Below are positions 34,714 to 46,229 of a stretch of 64,000 nucleotides of DNA, one piece after another. Position numbers and translations under genes: made by a program. A model generated the notes under the pieces. It was given only the letters and a program-made list of their open reading frames with translations, was not told where the DNA came from and ran no database searches. The stretch spans positions 29,783,319 to 29,847,318 of the forward strand of contig NC_089236.1 in NCBI RefSeq assembly GCF_963924675.1. The letters run 5' to 3'. The stretch is from Phocoena phocoena. Its lineage: Eukaryota > Chordata > Mammalia > Artiodactyla > Phocoenidae. The stretch's first letter is position 1. Each line of letters opens with the position of its first letter.

Positions 34714-35898
34714 TTAGAGAATTTCCTTTACCATTTGTTGTAGAGCTTGTTGGGTGATGCTGAATTCTCTTAGCTTTTGTTTGTCTGTAAATCTTGATTT
34801 CTCCATTGAATCTGAATAAGATCCTTTCCAGGTAGAGTCAACTTGTAGGTTCCTCCCTTTCATCACTTTAAATATACCTTGCCACTCCCTTCTAACTTGT
34901 AAAGTTTCTGCTGAGAAATCAGCTGTTAAACTTATGGGAGTTCCCTTTCATATTGTCATTTTTCCCTTGTTGTTTTTAATAATTTTTCTTTGTCTTTAAT
35001 TTTGGTCAATTTGTTTCTTCTGTGTCTTGGCCTGTTTCTACTTGGGTTTATCCTGCCTGAGACTCTCTCCCTTTCCTGGGTGGTAATTTACTTTCCCATG
35101 CTAAGGAAGTTTTCAACTATAATCTCTTCAAATATTTTCTCAGTTCCTTTTTCTTCTTCTTCTGGAACCCCTATAATTCAAATGTTGGTGTGTTTAATGT
35201 TATCCCAGAGGTCTCTTAAGCTGTATTCATTTCTTTTCATTCTTTTACTTTATTCTGTTCCATGGCATGAATTCCACCATTCTGTCTTCCAGGTCATTTA
35301 TCCGTTTTTCTGTCTCATTTATTCTGCTATTTATTCCATCTAGTTTTTTTAGTTTGATTTTTTTGTTTGTTTTTTTTTTTGTTTGTTTTGTTTTTTTGTA
35401 GTATACAGGCCTCTCACTGTTGTGGCCTCTCCTGTTGTGGAGCACAGTCTCCGGATGCACAGGCTCAGCAGCCATGGCTCATGGGCTCAGCCACTCTGCA
35501 GCATGTGGGATCTTCCCAGACTGGAGCATGAACCCGTGTCCCTTGCATCAGTAGGCGGACTCTCAACCACTGTGCCACCAGGGAAGCCTTGTCTAGTGTA
35601 TTTTTCATTTCAATTTTTGTATTGTTCATCTCTGTTTGTTCTTTAATTCTTCTAGGTATTTTTAAAGATTTCTTGCATCATCTCAATCTTTGCCTTCATT
35701 CTTTTTCCAAGGTCTTGGATCATCTTCACTATCATTATTCTGCATTCTTTTTCTGGAAGGTTACCTATCTCCACTTCATTTAGTTGGTTTTCTGGAGTTT
35801 TATCTTGTTCCTTCATCTGGGATATTGTCTTCTGCATTTTCATTTTGTTTATCTTTCAGTGAGTATGGTTATCATTCTACAGGCTGTAGGATTGTAGT
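34714..35898 (-). pseudogene. L1-C ORF1 remnant, SINE-interrupted
   Basis: Stop-codon end at 34,714-34,716. The C-terminal RNA-binding region lies at ~34,720-35,100 and the coiled-coil region at ~35,240-35,860, split by a SINE at ~35,358-35,588. Frames are broken throughout. More diverged than the ORF1s of L1-A, L1-B and L1-D, consistent with greater age. Confidence 0.7.
35358..35588 (-). mobile_element. CHR-2-type SINE inside L1-C ORF1
   Basis: Reverse-strand copy with a T/G-rich tail equivalent (35,358-35,398), full SINE body, and 5' end 'ccagggaagcc' at 35,578-35,588. Same orientation as its host L1. Confidence 0.9.
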
Positions 35899-36747
35899 TC
35901 TTGCTTCTGCTGTCTGCCCTTTGGTGGATGAGGCTAAGAGGCTTGTGCAAGCTTCCTGTTGAGAGGGAGTAGTGGTGGGTAGAGCTGGGTGTTACTCTGG
36001 TGAGCAGAGCTCAGTAAAACTCAATCCCCTTGTCTGATGTTGGGTTGGGCTGAGTTTCCTCTCTGTTGGTTGTTTGGCTCACTGCTGAGACAACCCAGCA
36101 CTGGAGGCTACAGGCACTTTGTTAGGGCTAATGGTGGACTGTAGGAGGGCTCATGCCAAGGATTACTTCCCAGTACTTCTGCTGCCAGTGTCCTTGTCCC
36201 CACAGTGTGCCACAGCCTACCCCACGTCTGCAGGAGACCCTCCAACATTAGCAGGTAGGTCTCTTTCATTCTCCTAAGGGTCCCTCCTCCTTCCCCCTGG
36301 GTCCTGATGCACACACTACTTTGTGTGTGCCCTTCAAGATTGGAGTCTCTGTTTCCCCCAGTCCTGTTGAAGTCTTGCATTCAAATCCCACTAGCCTTCA
36401 AAGTCTGATTCTCCGGGAATTCCTCCTCCTGTTGCTGGACCCCAAGGTCTGGAAGCCTGACATGGGACTCAGAACCTTCACTCAGTGGATGGACTTCTGT
36501 TGTATAATTGTTCTCCAGTTTGTGAGTTACCACTCAGTGGTTATGGAATTTGATTTTATTGTGATTGTGCCCCTCTTACCATCTCACTGTGGCTTCTCCT
36601 TTGTTTGGATGGGAGGTATCTTTTTTAGTGAGTTCCAGTGTCTTCCTGTCAATGATTGTTCAGCAGTTAGTTGTGATTCCAGTGCTCTCGCAAGAGGGAG
36701 TGAGTGCAAGTCCTTCTACTCTGCCATCTTGAACCAATCTCCTCCTC

Positions 36748-36763
36748 AATCATAATAGATTTT
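36748..36763. repeat. Right target-site duplication of the composite L1
   Basis: aatcataatagatttt directly abuts the L1-C 5' terminus and pairs with 26,552-26,567 (15/16 identical). No equivalent was found beside the internal L1-B/L1-C junction. Confidence 0.7.
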
Positions 36764-37785
36764 AATGTTGTGTCTAAATGTAAGAAAGATGATTGTCCTT
36801 GCACACAATGAGCATTACACTAAAGTCTCAAATGTATAGACCTGTCAGATTGATTTGTTATAGTAAATAGAATAAGAGATTAGCAAAAGTATTTGACATT
36901 TTCTATAGGAATAAGAAAGTTGAGTTCCAAGAATGAATACTAGAGTATCAGAGACAGAAAAACATGAAAAAAATTGAATTTAAAAAGTATAAAGTGCAAA
37001 GAAAATTAAGTGAGGTAATAGAAAGGAATTTGGTATTTTCAATAGTAAAGAGTAGAGTGAGCAAAAGAGAAAATCAAATAATTGTTATGATAGTTCAACT
37101 TGAGTTGCTCTCCAAGATAGGAAAGAAAGCAAAGCACAAAAAATGTGATTAAAATGAATTATTAAATATAACAAATAGGATGATTTAGAAAATGTATATT
37201 CAAACTAGAAAATCAAGATCCAATTATGGTTGAAATTAGGACATTGAACAAAAATCTATTAAATTGAACCTGAGCTGGAAAATATCCTGAATTTGCAAAT
37301 TAAAAGAATCAACTCTTTGAGGTAAAAGTAGCTAAATAAGCACAATATCATTTGAAATGAAGAAAAAATGTATATATAATTTCTGGAGAGAAAAATTAAG
37401 TCTTATGCAGAGTCAGATGTGCAAGTTTATGACAGCAACTTTAAGATTCTAGACAAATGGACAACCTAACTGAAAAAAAATATTTTACCAAGTTTGTCTC
37501 AACTAGGAAGATGGAAATATAAAAAAATTAATGACCATAAGAAATTAAAAATAATCAACACAGTTTAAAAAATAAATGTCAAAAGATCTGGAAGGTTTAA
37601 GGACATTTGGCAAATCTTCAAGTACCTGAAACAAATTTTATGTTGTATAAAAATGTCTCAGAGAATAAGCCAAACAGATAACCTGAAAACTCATGAAATT
37701 CATTAGATTCAAATGACACACAGTAAAATAAAACAAGGGTTTATTTAAAGGATGTGCAATCCTGCATTTCTTTGTTTATATCGTT
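36764..37785. other. Unassigned A-rich DNA
   Basis: A-rich sequence without a recognised gene. Some of it may be decayed L1M that precedes the next fragment, but I cannot show this. Confidence 0.4.
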
Positions 37786-38065
37786 AAAAATAAAAGCCCC
37801 TTAAATCTCATCAGTAGGACAGTGGTTAAATAAAATATGGTACATCCAAATTATGGAAAACTATGACAAAGTTTAGCAGAATGATAGAAACCTAAAAATA
37901 ATAATGGAAATACCCTCAGGCATATTTTTAAGAAATAAAAGGAAGTCCAAGAACAGCACATACTGAAAAACAGCATTTGTATAAGGAAAAAGAATTAGGA
38001 GCATCTGCATTAATAAGCAGACTGAAAAGGCAAAGGTGAGTAGAAAAGGAATGAAAGAGAAACAA
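37786..38065 (+). mobile_element. Ancient L1M 3'-end fragment
   Basis: Follows the L1 ORF2 end/3' UTR region: 'aggacagtggttaaataaa', 'atggtacatccaaattatgg', 'gcacatactgaaaaacagca', 'catttgtataaggaaaaag'. Diverged, short, non-coding. Confidence 0.5.
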
Positions 38066-39285
38066 TTTTTGCTTTGAATTATGATTTATTGCTTGATTCT
38101 TTTATAATGTTTCTATACATATGTATACATGCTACTTGTGTGCAGAAGTTGCTGAAAATCAAAGCAAGATTACCATTTCTATGTGGAACAATTTTATTTA
38201 TACTGGCTTTTCTCACTTCAATCTCTTAGTTTATCCTAACCAGTTTTGAAGTTTGTCATAAAACATTGGCATTATTAAATAACAATAATTTTGAATAATT
38301 TATTTTTATATGAGATTAGAGTCTAGATTTTCTCTGTTGTAATATTCCTCTTTTTCACATAGATTTGAATATTTGTTCTTGTGCAGGAGAGAAACTGGAG
38401 GATTCAGAGCTAGTACTTTTGAATGTTGCATGGATTTAGATACGTAAATAGAATGTGTTTATAATCATCAAAGAAGCACAGAAGAACAAATAAAAAATAT
38501 TAGTTGTTTAAATAATATAACATAGGAGTTCTGCTAACTCATGCTAAATGCCTAATGAGGGTTAGGTAGAGGTTTCTGCTCAATTGCAGTCACTATGCAG
38601 CACAGGCTGATGGAGCCACTGCCATCTTGAATGTTCTCAATCTTCAGTTTGCAAAAAGAAGAGAGATGTAGAGGTTTTGCAATGTCAAGGAAATACTGTA
38701 GCCTGGAATTGGATACTTTGGTTTGTTCACAGCTACTTGGATGTGAACTCATTCAACCACAAAAAGGCCAGGAAATCCAATTTTATTATGTGCTCCAAAG
38801 GAGACAATTTGGGGATATTTAGCAAATAACAGCAATGACCACCACAGTGTTATTGTAGTTGGAAGTTGAAAACTGCTGATCTATGTAATCCATAGATATC
38901 CAGAAAAATATTTGATGTACATGTTTACAGATATAATATATAACTGCATTAATATATTATTAAACTGAGCATCATAGATTTATGGATATAAGAAGGTTGT
39001 GTTTAGAATCCTAACTAAGGCATATTAATTTTGTGAACACGGACATTTTAATTGAATAGTATAAATTTAATTATTTTTTTAAAAAAAAAAGGCAATAGTA
39101 TGTAAGACAATTGCTTTTTCCTACTTGAACTTGATGTGATTATCTTTATGAGGCTTTAAATATGGTGGTTGTCTAAAATTGAGCATTCACTATTAGTGGT
39201 TATAGTTGTGACAGTGGAATTACATGCTCTAGTTTTATGATCACATAATAGTCAAATATATTTTAAAGCATTTTCAGATATTTTA
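38066..39285. other. Mostly unassigned; possible old repeat at 38,540-38,840
   Basis: 38,540-38,840 ('caaccacaaaaaggccagg', 'tgtgctccaaaggagacaat', 'tatttagcaaataacagca') resembles an old interspersed repeat I cannot name. Otherwise AT-rich unassigned DNA with an A/T run at 39,074-39,091. Confidence 0.35.
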
Positions 39286-39460
39286 ATTCAACACATAATC
39301 ATATACATTAAAGTACAGATAAGATTATCCCCTATTTATACATAAGACAACTGAATCTCTGACTAACTTGCTCAAAATTACCTACAGTGCCTTCTTCAGT
39401 GTCTCAGGTCAAGGAAATTGAAGAGCCTAGAATCAAAACCTGATCAACAGATCCTACTAC
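39286..39460 (+). repeat. MIR/L2-type fragment
   Basis: 'gattatcccctatttata', 'aagacaactgaatctctgac', 'taacttgctcaaaattacc' follow the conserved MIR/L2 core. Decayed. Confidence 0.5.
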
Positions 39461-40437
39461 AGATTTAAAAAACAAACAAACATACAAAAAACAAGAGAAA
39501 AGGAACCTGTGTACACCATATATAGCAAGCAGCTGAATCTTGAAAAAGGTTAAAAAACATATCTTATTAATTAATATTGAATCAAACAACATTCCATTTC
39601 CACATCAGTAATGATATGAAGCCTACGAATTGTTTCAAGATGCAAATTGTGATGATTCAATGTTAACCTTGATTGACATGCAATGCCTCGACATACAGTG
39701 TTGAGGAAACATAAAAAATAACTATAAATACAGTATCATTTTTAGGAAAACACTCTTCCTTAACCTCATATTTTGCTTGTTTCTCTGATCTTCCATATTA
39801 TAAGAATGCTTTTTAGTACATTTCAACTTTGGTTGAATGGTTAATTACATTTCTTCTCAAATTGATATAGATAGTTCTCTTTACGGTCCTATTCTTGGAC
39901 TAGATAACCTTACCCACAAATTGCCTACAGAATTGCACTCCACTGTGATTTTTTGGACATAATGGGTCCCACTGTGCCCACTACCTGTCTCACTGGCTTC
40001 CAGAGATGTCCAGAGTCCCTGTGTCTTTTTTCTTTCAGAACCAAATGTTCTTGACACGTCACTGTCAGTACTCTCATTTAGATCTCCTGTTACTGTTTCA
40101 CTGTTTCTTTGCCATTTCATAAGAAGAACATCTTATTAAAGAGACAGTAGTCAAAATTATACTCAGGATGTTGACTGAAAACCAACATTGCATGGCATTT
40201 CTAGCCTGAGGCAAATGCTCAATCTATTTTTGACAACTACCATGGCCCTGCAGGTAGTAAGTGGGATCTATAACCATACATCCCACACTGAAACTGTAAT
40301 AATGGCAAATTTTAGATAGCTAGGAGTTTGAACCATATTTAATTATATCATGGTAAGAAAGATTATTTATATAAAATGTCCTGAAGAGAGTTGTTAAAAA
40401 CTTTTATGATATAAGACTCAAAATCATAGCAGGTCTT
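39461..40437. other. Unassigned DNA
   Basis: No recognisable gene or repeat. The open frame at 39,881-40,120 (-) has no known domain, and I see no splice or promoter context. Confidence 0.4.
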
Positions 40438-40570
40438 GGGACTTCCCTTGAGGTCCATTGGTTAGGACTCTGCAATCCCAATGGAGGGGGCACAGGTTTG
40501 ATCCCTGACTGGGGAACAAAGATCCCACATGCTGCATAACACAGCCAAAAAATAAATAAGTAAAATAAAA
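40438..40570 (+). mobile_element. Older CHR-like tRNA-Glu SINE
   Basis: Starts 'gggacttcccttgaggtcc', with a B-box-like 'ggtttgatccc', and ends 'cagccaaaaaataaataag'. It differs from the eight CHR-2 copies in its body, which ends soon after the tRNA-like head. Flanked by the 12-base target duplication 'aaaatcatagca' (about 40,420-40,431 and 40,569-40,580). Resembles the older CHR lineage shared across ruminants, hippos and cetaceans. Confidence 0.8.
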
Positions 40571-40899
40571 TCATAGCATATCTGTGTGGGTTTGCAATTC
40601 AATACAAATCCTGGATTCATATCAGTTTCACCACAATCAATACTTACAACCCATTTCAGGTAAAATATCCTTAGCTCAAACTATGTTATAGGTTCGGCTC
40701 TAGGATCCCATTTCATAAGGAAGGAAAATGAAGCTTATCCAGTTTAGGTCATTTCTCCAGAAGGTGATAAAATGAATGCAGACAGCTATCTTCCAAGGCA
40801 TTGGTGGTTACTGTATCAATAAAGCATGTTCTTTCTCTTATCTCAGAATGCTCTAAGATACAAAACACTCTGATCTTGTCCTAGTGTGCTCTAACGTTT
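40571..40899. other. Unassigned DNA
   Basis: No feature recognised between the old SINE and the MER5-like element. Confidence 0.4.
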
Positions 40900-41094
40900 C
40901 CTGACTAAGGCACTATTGAAATTTTGGGGCAAATGTTTTGTTCAGGGTAGGGGAATATACATCCTAGGTACAATGTTTAGCAACAAGTCTGGCAAATACC
41001 CACTAGATGCCAGTAACACCCTACCCCAAGTTGTGACAATCAAAGATGTCTTCAGACAAAATTGTATTTGGTTAAGAATCACTGGTACTGATAT
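40900..41094 (-). mobile_element. MER5-like hAT-Charlie DNA transposon remnant
   Basis: Non-autonomous DNA transposon recognised by block order: 'aaggcactattgaaattttg', 'cctaggtacaatgtttagca', 'acccactagatgccagtaac', 'ttgtgacaatcaaagatgtc', 'ggttaagaatcactgg' at the terminus. It encodes no transposase. Family name from memory. Confidence 0.65.
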
Positions 41095-43895
41095 AATAAA
41101 AAATCTATTATAATGTGACTTATTTTAACTAGACTATTTTTCTTTAAAGACAATATACTACCGTTTAATGATGCAATATGACAAAAAATAACAACAGAAC
41201 ACATGTATATCTTTTCTCTACATATTTAAGAAGAAAATATAAAGGACTATAAATAGAAGAAACTGCAATTTATCAGTTTATTATTACTACTGTAGCCAGT
41301 GCTAGTAATAACTTTTTGACATCTTTTTGTATTACATGGATAACTTTTTCTGGGTGATTAGATATGTGATTTTGTCAGATTGTTAGTGACAAAGAATACC
41401 TTTGACTTTTGCATATATAACGTGTAAATACAGACCTACATAACAAAAATTATAATGTTGTGCTTACATATGGTTTATTGAGTTGGACACAATCTCACAA
41501 TTTTTCTGCTGTAATTTAATTTTTTGTTTCTGAAGACTTTGGTATTACTTTTGTTAACAGACAGTTAAGGTTTCTAGCAAAACAACTTTTAAATAAAAGT
41601 TTAACATTGGAAAACCCTGTATTACTAGATATAAAAATTTTAAACATATTTTCCCCCTCTATCACCTGATAGGGCAACACATTAACTTATTTTTGTTTTG
41701 TTCAGATCCTTTTTCATCTCCGTTCAGAAGTAGTTAATTCAGATGTTTTCTGAATAGAGGTAGAAAAATATACAGACATATAAGAACTAAACATATACAA
41801 AAATAAGCTATGTGCTATGTAGAATTATTTTATGATTTAAATAAACTAAAAATGTGGGCAAAATAAGAAAGAGAAAAAAGAGATGGCAGTCTGAATTCAA
41901 ACTCAGAAGCTGTCTTTTCAGTTGCCAGCAGGTGAAATCTCTGTTTAATTCTCATATCTTCAGCTGAGCTGCTTAGAATCCACCTGCCCCACAGAAGGTT
42001 CCTGATTCAGCCAGATATTTGGGTCTATACACTGTTCATACTCAGTCTACGGACAGATTTAGACCCCCTTTCCTGGCTCTGTTCTTTGAGGTTTTTCCTT
42101 CCTCACTGTCCAGAGGCCGTAAGAATCCCGAATTTGGTTCTCTAGTTCTTCAAGCCCATAGGACTATAAGTTGCTTCCAGAATTTTAGTATTAATGGTGT
42201 CAGCTGGTGCCTTTCCTCTGCCAAAAAGCTGGAATAAGAAAAAACCAGAAAACCTTGGCAAACTCACCAAGTATCTTCACTTGTTCCTATTTCTACCTGA
42301 TTTTGGTTGTTTTCATTGCCTTAAAGTTGCTTTTGTTTGTATGTTTTCTTTTAATCTTTTTCAGTTTCTATGCAAGTGAGAGCGAGTCTCATAAAGGCAG
42401 TTCCTCCATGATTGGGAGCAAATCTGCCAACACTTTCAGAGTTCAAGGTGAAGCTCAGGTTCCAAATCTGAAGTTTTACATTTTTTTTCTCCAATCTTGC
42501 TGATTTAAGAGCATATTTAACTCTCATAAATGTACCTAATTTTGGCTAATGGAATTGCATGCTTTACTGATCATAAATTGTAGAGTGTATATTATTTGTG
42601 CTCATTTACATAATTTACTGATTAAAGTACATATTTAATCTATTGACCTTTACACTTATCTTACTTATACAGACCTATAATCAAGGCATCTACTTTGCGG
42701 GATAACATTTATATCTTATCAAATTACTTACCCCTTATTAACCTCTGAAATACTGGAGACTGACCCATATCCTCTCTGCTAATCAGGGGTCCATAGTTTC
42801 TTCTGTCAGAAGTGCATACTTTTTTGTTGGATTTGTCTCATCTCTCTGTTCTTTTACTTAAGTTCTATTTCATTAATTTGTCTTTCTTTTCTTTTACTAT
42901 TCTTTTCTCTCTCCTGTTTTCATTGGCTTTATTTCTGTATAGCCATCTCTCTTTACACCACATTCTGATCAATTCTACATATACCTTTGATAAGCTCCAA
43001 GGTATATGGAGCTAAAATTTGTCCCCTGAATTTTTAATGAGAACATGATCTTGTATGGGCAGGTCAGCATGATTGTTTAGTCTTTCCTCTGATTGAGGAT
43101 ATCCTTTTAAAATGTATTTTTATATTGAGTAAACATTCTCAAATTTGGTATTTGAGAGGGGGAGAGAGGTAAGGAAAGAAACAATTTTAATATGGTAAAC
43201 TAAATGTTATGACAGGTGTATCCTTAATGTGCTGTAGTTGCATGTAGGAGGGACAATTAACCTATAGTTGCATGAGGAAAATATATCAAAAAGCAAAACT
43301 GGAAATGGTCTATGTGCACTGACTCTTGAAAAATATCTTGTTACCTTAATAAATTTAACTACTGAAGCAACATTTTTGGTATTTGACATTTTCCACTGTG
43401 GGCTGTTCTTTTAAAAATAAAATGATAATTCAGTAAAGCATAAACTGGAGTAATGTTAAAAGTTCCAGATACTCACACATTTTCTTAAAATGCTAAAGAT
43501 ATGAAATCCAAAGAAGTTAATTGATTGTCCAATGCCCAAAGCTAGATACTAGCAGATTTAGAACTTGGTTGTGAGACTGCATTTTTAAACTTTGATGTGG
43601 TTAGGCATAGAGTTTCTTGCCTGAGAATAAAAGTAAAAAATAAATTTTAAAAATTGATGATGGTTTATTAGATTAAGTAGCTCCAAGAAGAGAAAGGAAG
43701 ACCATTTATGAATGAGAGTGGTAAAGTTCTAAATAGATAAATAGGATTGAAATCTAGGACCTCTGACTGAATTATTAGTACATGTCAACCTGTCATACTG
43801 TCAAGCTTATTTTAAAATGTATTTCTTAACTTCACAAAACACAAATCCATATAATAGTAGACTATTTGTTGTTATAATGCATAGTTATTATTAAG
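41095..43895. other. Unassigned DNA with a moderately GC-richer patch at 41,960-42,240
   Basis: No supported gene. The patch at 41,960-42,240 has open frames on + (42,019-42,237, 42,207-42,503) without a recognised domain; it may be an old repeat or decayed LINE 5' region. The remainder is AT-rich. Confidence 0.4.
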
Positions 43896-44850
43896 AAACT
43901 TATTGTAGACTAGTATTTGATTTACAGAAAAAATTTGAAGATAATACAGAGATCCCCATGTACCTCACACCTAATTTTCACCATTAGTAACATCTTGCAT
44001 TATTAGGTACAATTTTTTACAATTAATGAACCAATAGTGGAACATTGTTATTAACAAAACTCCTTTATTTATGTTTTCTTTTTCACATAATCCTTTTCCT
44101 GTTCCAGGATCCCACCCAGAATATTACATTATATTTCCTCAACATGTCTCCTTAGGCTTCTTTACTGTGAGAATTTCTCAGACTTTCCTTGTTTTTGATG
44201 ACTTTTCTAGTTTTGAGGACTAATTGTCATATCTTTTTTTTTTAACGTCCCTCAGTTAGGATGTGTCTGGTATAGTTTCCATGATTGACTGGGACTATGT
44301 TTTTTGGGAAGCAGACCACAGTGGGAATGTGTCCTTATCATCAGGTTATACCAAGCGTACAGTCTTTCAACATGGCTTATCTCTGTTGATGTTTACCTTG
44401 ATGGCATGGCTGAGATAGTGTTTGGACAATTTCTCCATTTCAAAGTTAATCTTTTCCCCCTTTTCAATATTGTACTTTTCAAAGGAAGTCACTATGTGCA
44501 GGCCACACTCAAGCAGTGGGAATTTATTTCCCCCTCCTTGAGGATTCAAGCATCTACATAAATATTTTGAACTTCTCCTGCAGAGGAAATTTGTCCAAAA
44601 TTTTCAATTTATTTATTAAATCACTTGTTTATATCAGTACAGACTCACGGATATTTATTTTATATTTTAGGTAATAATCCAATACTACTTTATTTTGTTC
44701 CCAAATTATTTCAACTTTGGCTATCGTGGGCTCTTTCAGTCGGCTCCTGTATTCCATTTGAAATATCACCATCATTGTGTGTGTGTGTGTGTTGAACACT
44801 TCCTTATTTTCTGACAGTACAAGATGCTCCAGGATCATCATGTGTAATAG
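43896..44850 (-). mobile_element. Ancient L1M 3' UTR fragment
   Basis: Recognised as the reverse of a mammalian-wide L1M 3' UTR: 'gataatacagagatcccc', 'cctgttccaggatcccaccc', 'aaggaagtcactatgtgcag', 'gaggattcaagcatctacat', 'tcagtcggctcctgtattcc', 'acagtacaagatgctccagg'. Its first part parallels 57,120-57,250 in the ancient L1 further right, whose strand is clear; this supports the - orientation. Includes a (GT)n run at about 44,776-44,792. Confidence 0.6.
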
Positions 44851-45389
44851 ACTACACCCTAATCAACATCCAGCATACTAATCTGTGCCTCAGAATGTTA
44901 AAGAAATCCAACCTGTGGCAGTTCCCATTTATATAGCTAAACTTGGTTAAATATTTTTTTTTCTATTTTCCATAGTAGAATATTATGGAGACTTTAAAAT
45001 GAATTATATAACTATGTCCATCTCTATTGTTATATTTATCTATACATCTATATCTATTTAATATGTATATATTTGTATGTTTATATAATCAATATCTATA
45101 GAATATATTTAATGTCCAAGAAAGATAATTTTGGTAAAAATGAAAATTTTCAAGAGACTATACTTAGTGTGATCATGACATAAATAAAATTACAGCACCA
45201 TTGGTTTAAAGAAAAGATCTGTCTGAGTAAATATAAAACAGGTCCTGTTGGTTTTGAAGAATGAGGTAATATGGACCTTTTCTTTCTACATATTTTTTGC
45301 TTAATATTTTGTAATGATTATGTGCTATGTTTATAATAAGAAAAAATGATTCTGAAGGCTATAGTAAAATTCCTAAATGCTGATGAAGA
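44851..45389. other. Unassigned AT-rich DNA
   Basis: AT-rich, with runs of TATATC type near 45,030-45,110. No gene or named repeat. Confidence 0.4.
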
Positions 45390-45772
45390 TTGTTATGCAC
45401 TGAATTATCTCTGTCCAAAATTATAGGTTGAAGTCTTAAGACCCAATGTGACCATATTGGAAATAGGAATTTAGGGAGGTAATTAAGTTTAAATAGGGTC
45501 ATAGGGGGTGAAACTCTAATCCAATAGGCCTGATGTCCTTTTAAGAAGAGGAAGAGATACCAGGAGAGTACACACACTGAGGAAAGGCCATGTAAGAACA
45601 CTGAGAAGGCATCTGTCTGCAAGTGAGAAAGAGAGGCTGTATCACAGACCAGTTATTCTCGATATTGAACTTGGATTTCCAGTCTCCAGAACTTTTAGAG
45701 GAAAAAAAAAATCAGTTGTTTAATCGACCACGGCTGTGGTATTCTGTAAGCAGCCTCAGTAAATTAATGCAA
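45390..45772 (+). repeat. MLT1-type MaLR solo LTR
   Basis: MLT1 order: 'tgttatgcactgaatta' start, 'gaccatattggaaatagg', 'aattaagtttaaatagggtc', 'ctgatgtccttttaagaag', 'gaggaaaggccatgtaag', 'tttccagtctccagaac', 'ttgtttaatcgacc', ending near 'aattaatgc'. Solo and diverged. Confidence 0.7.
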
Positions 45773-45808
45773 TGATAATAATAATAATGCCATAATTAAC
45801 AGCATTTT

Positions 45809-45827
45809 ACTTAAATTTTGCAAGTGT
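45809..45827. repeat. Left target-site duplication of L1-D (diverged)
   Basis: acttaaattttgcaagtgt, pairing with agttaagttttgtgagtgt at 53,335-53,353 (15/19 identical), next to the decayed A-rich tail of L1-D. The divergence fits an old insertion, but a chance match cannot be excluded. Confidence 0.5.
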
Positions 45828-46229
45828 TCTTATTTGTTTGTTGTTTTCTCCTGTATTTTATTTTAACATCTTTATTAGAGTATAATTGCTTTACAATAGT
45901 GTGTTAGTTTCTGTTTTATAACAAAGTGAATCAGCTATACATATACATATATCCCCATATCTCTTCCATCTTGCATCACCCACCCTCCCTCCCACCCTCC
46001 CTATCCCACACTTCTAGGTGTTCACAAAGCACCGAGCTGACCTTGCTGTGCTATGCGGCTGAATCCTACTAGCTATCTATTTTACATTTGGTAGTATATA
46101 TAAGTCCATGTCATTCTCTCACTTCGTCCCAGCCATTCTCTTACTTCGTCCCAGCTTACCCTCCCCCCTCCACGTATTCTCAATTCCATTCTCTAGTAGG
46201 TGTACATCTTTATTCCCTCTTTTTTTTTA

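Larger units (their letters stand above)
33813..36747 (-). mobile_element. L1-C, 5' half of an older LINE-1 (right part of composite)
   Basis: Read on -: 5' terminus at 36,747 ('gaggagattggttcaagatg', with an aagatggcag motif), a 5' UTR of a different type from L1-A/B/D (35,900-36,747), ORF1 remnant (34,714 to ~35,898), and ORF2 from 34,655, which breaks off after ~280 codons at the junction with L1-B. The 3' half of this element is absent on the far side of L1-B. A CHR-2 SINE interrupts ORF1. Confidence 0.85.
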
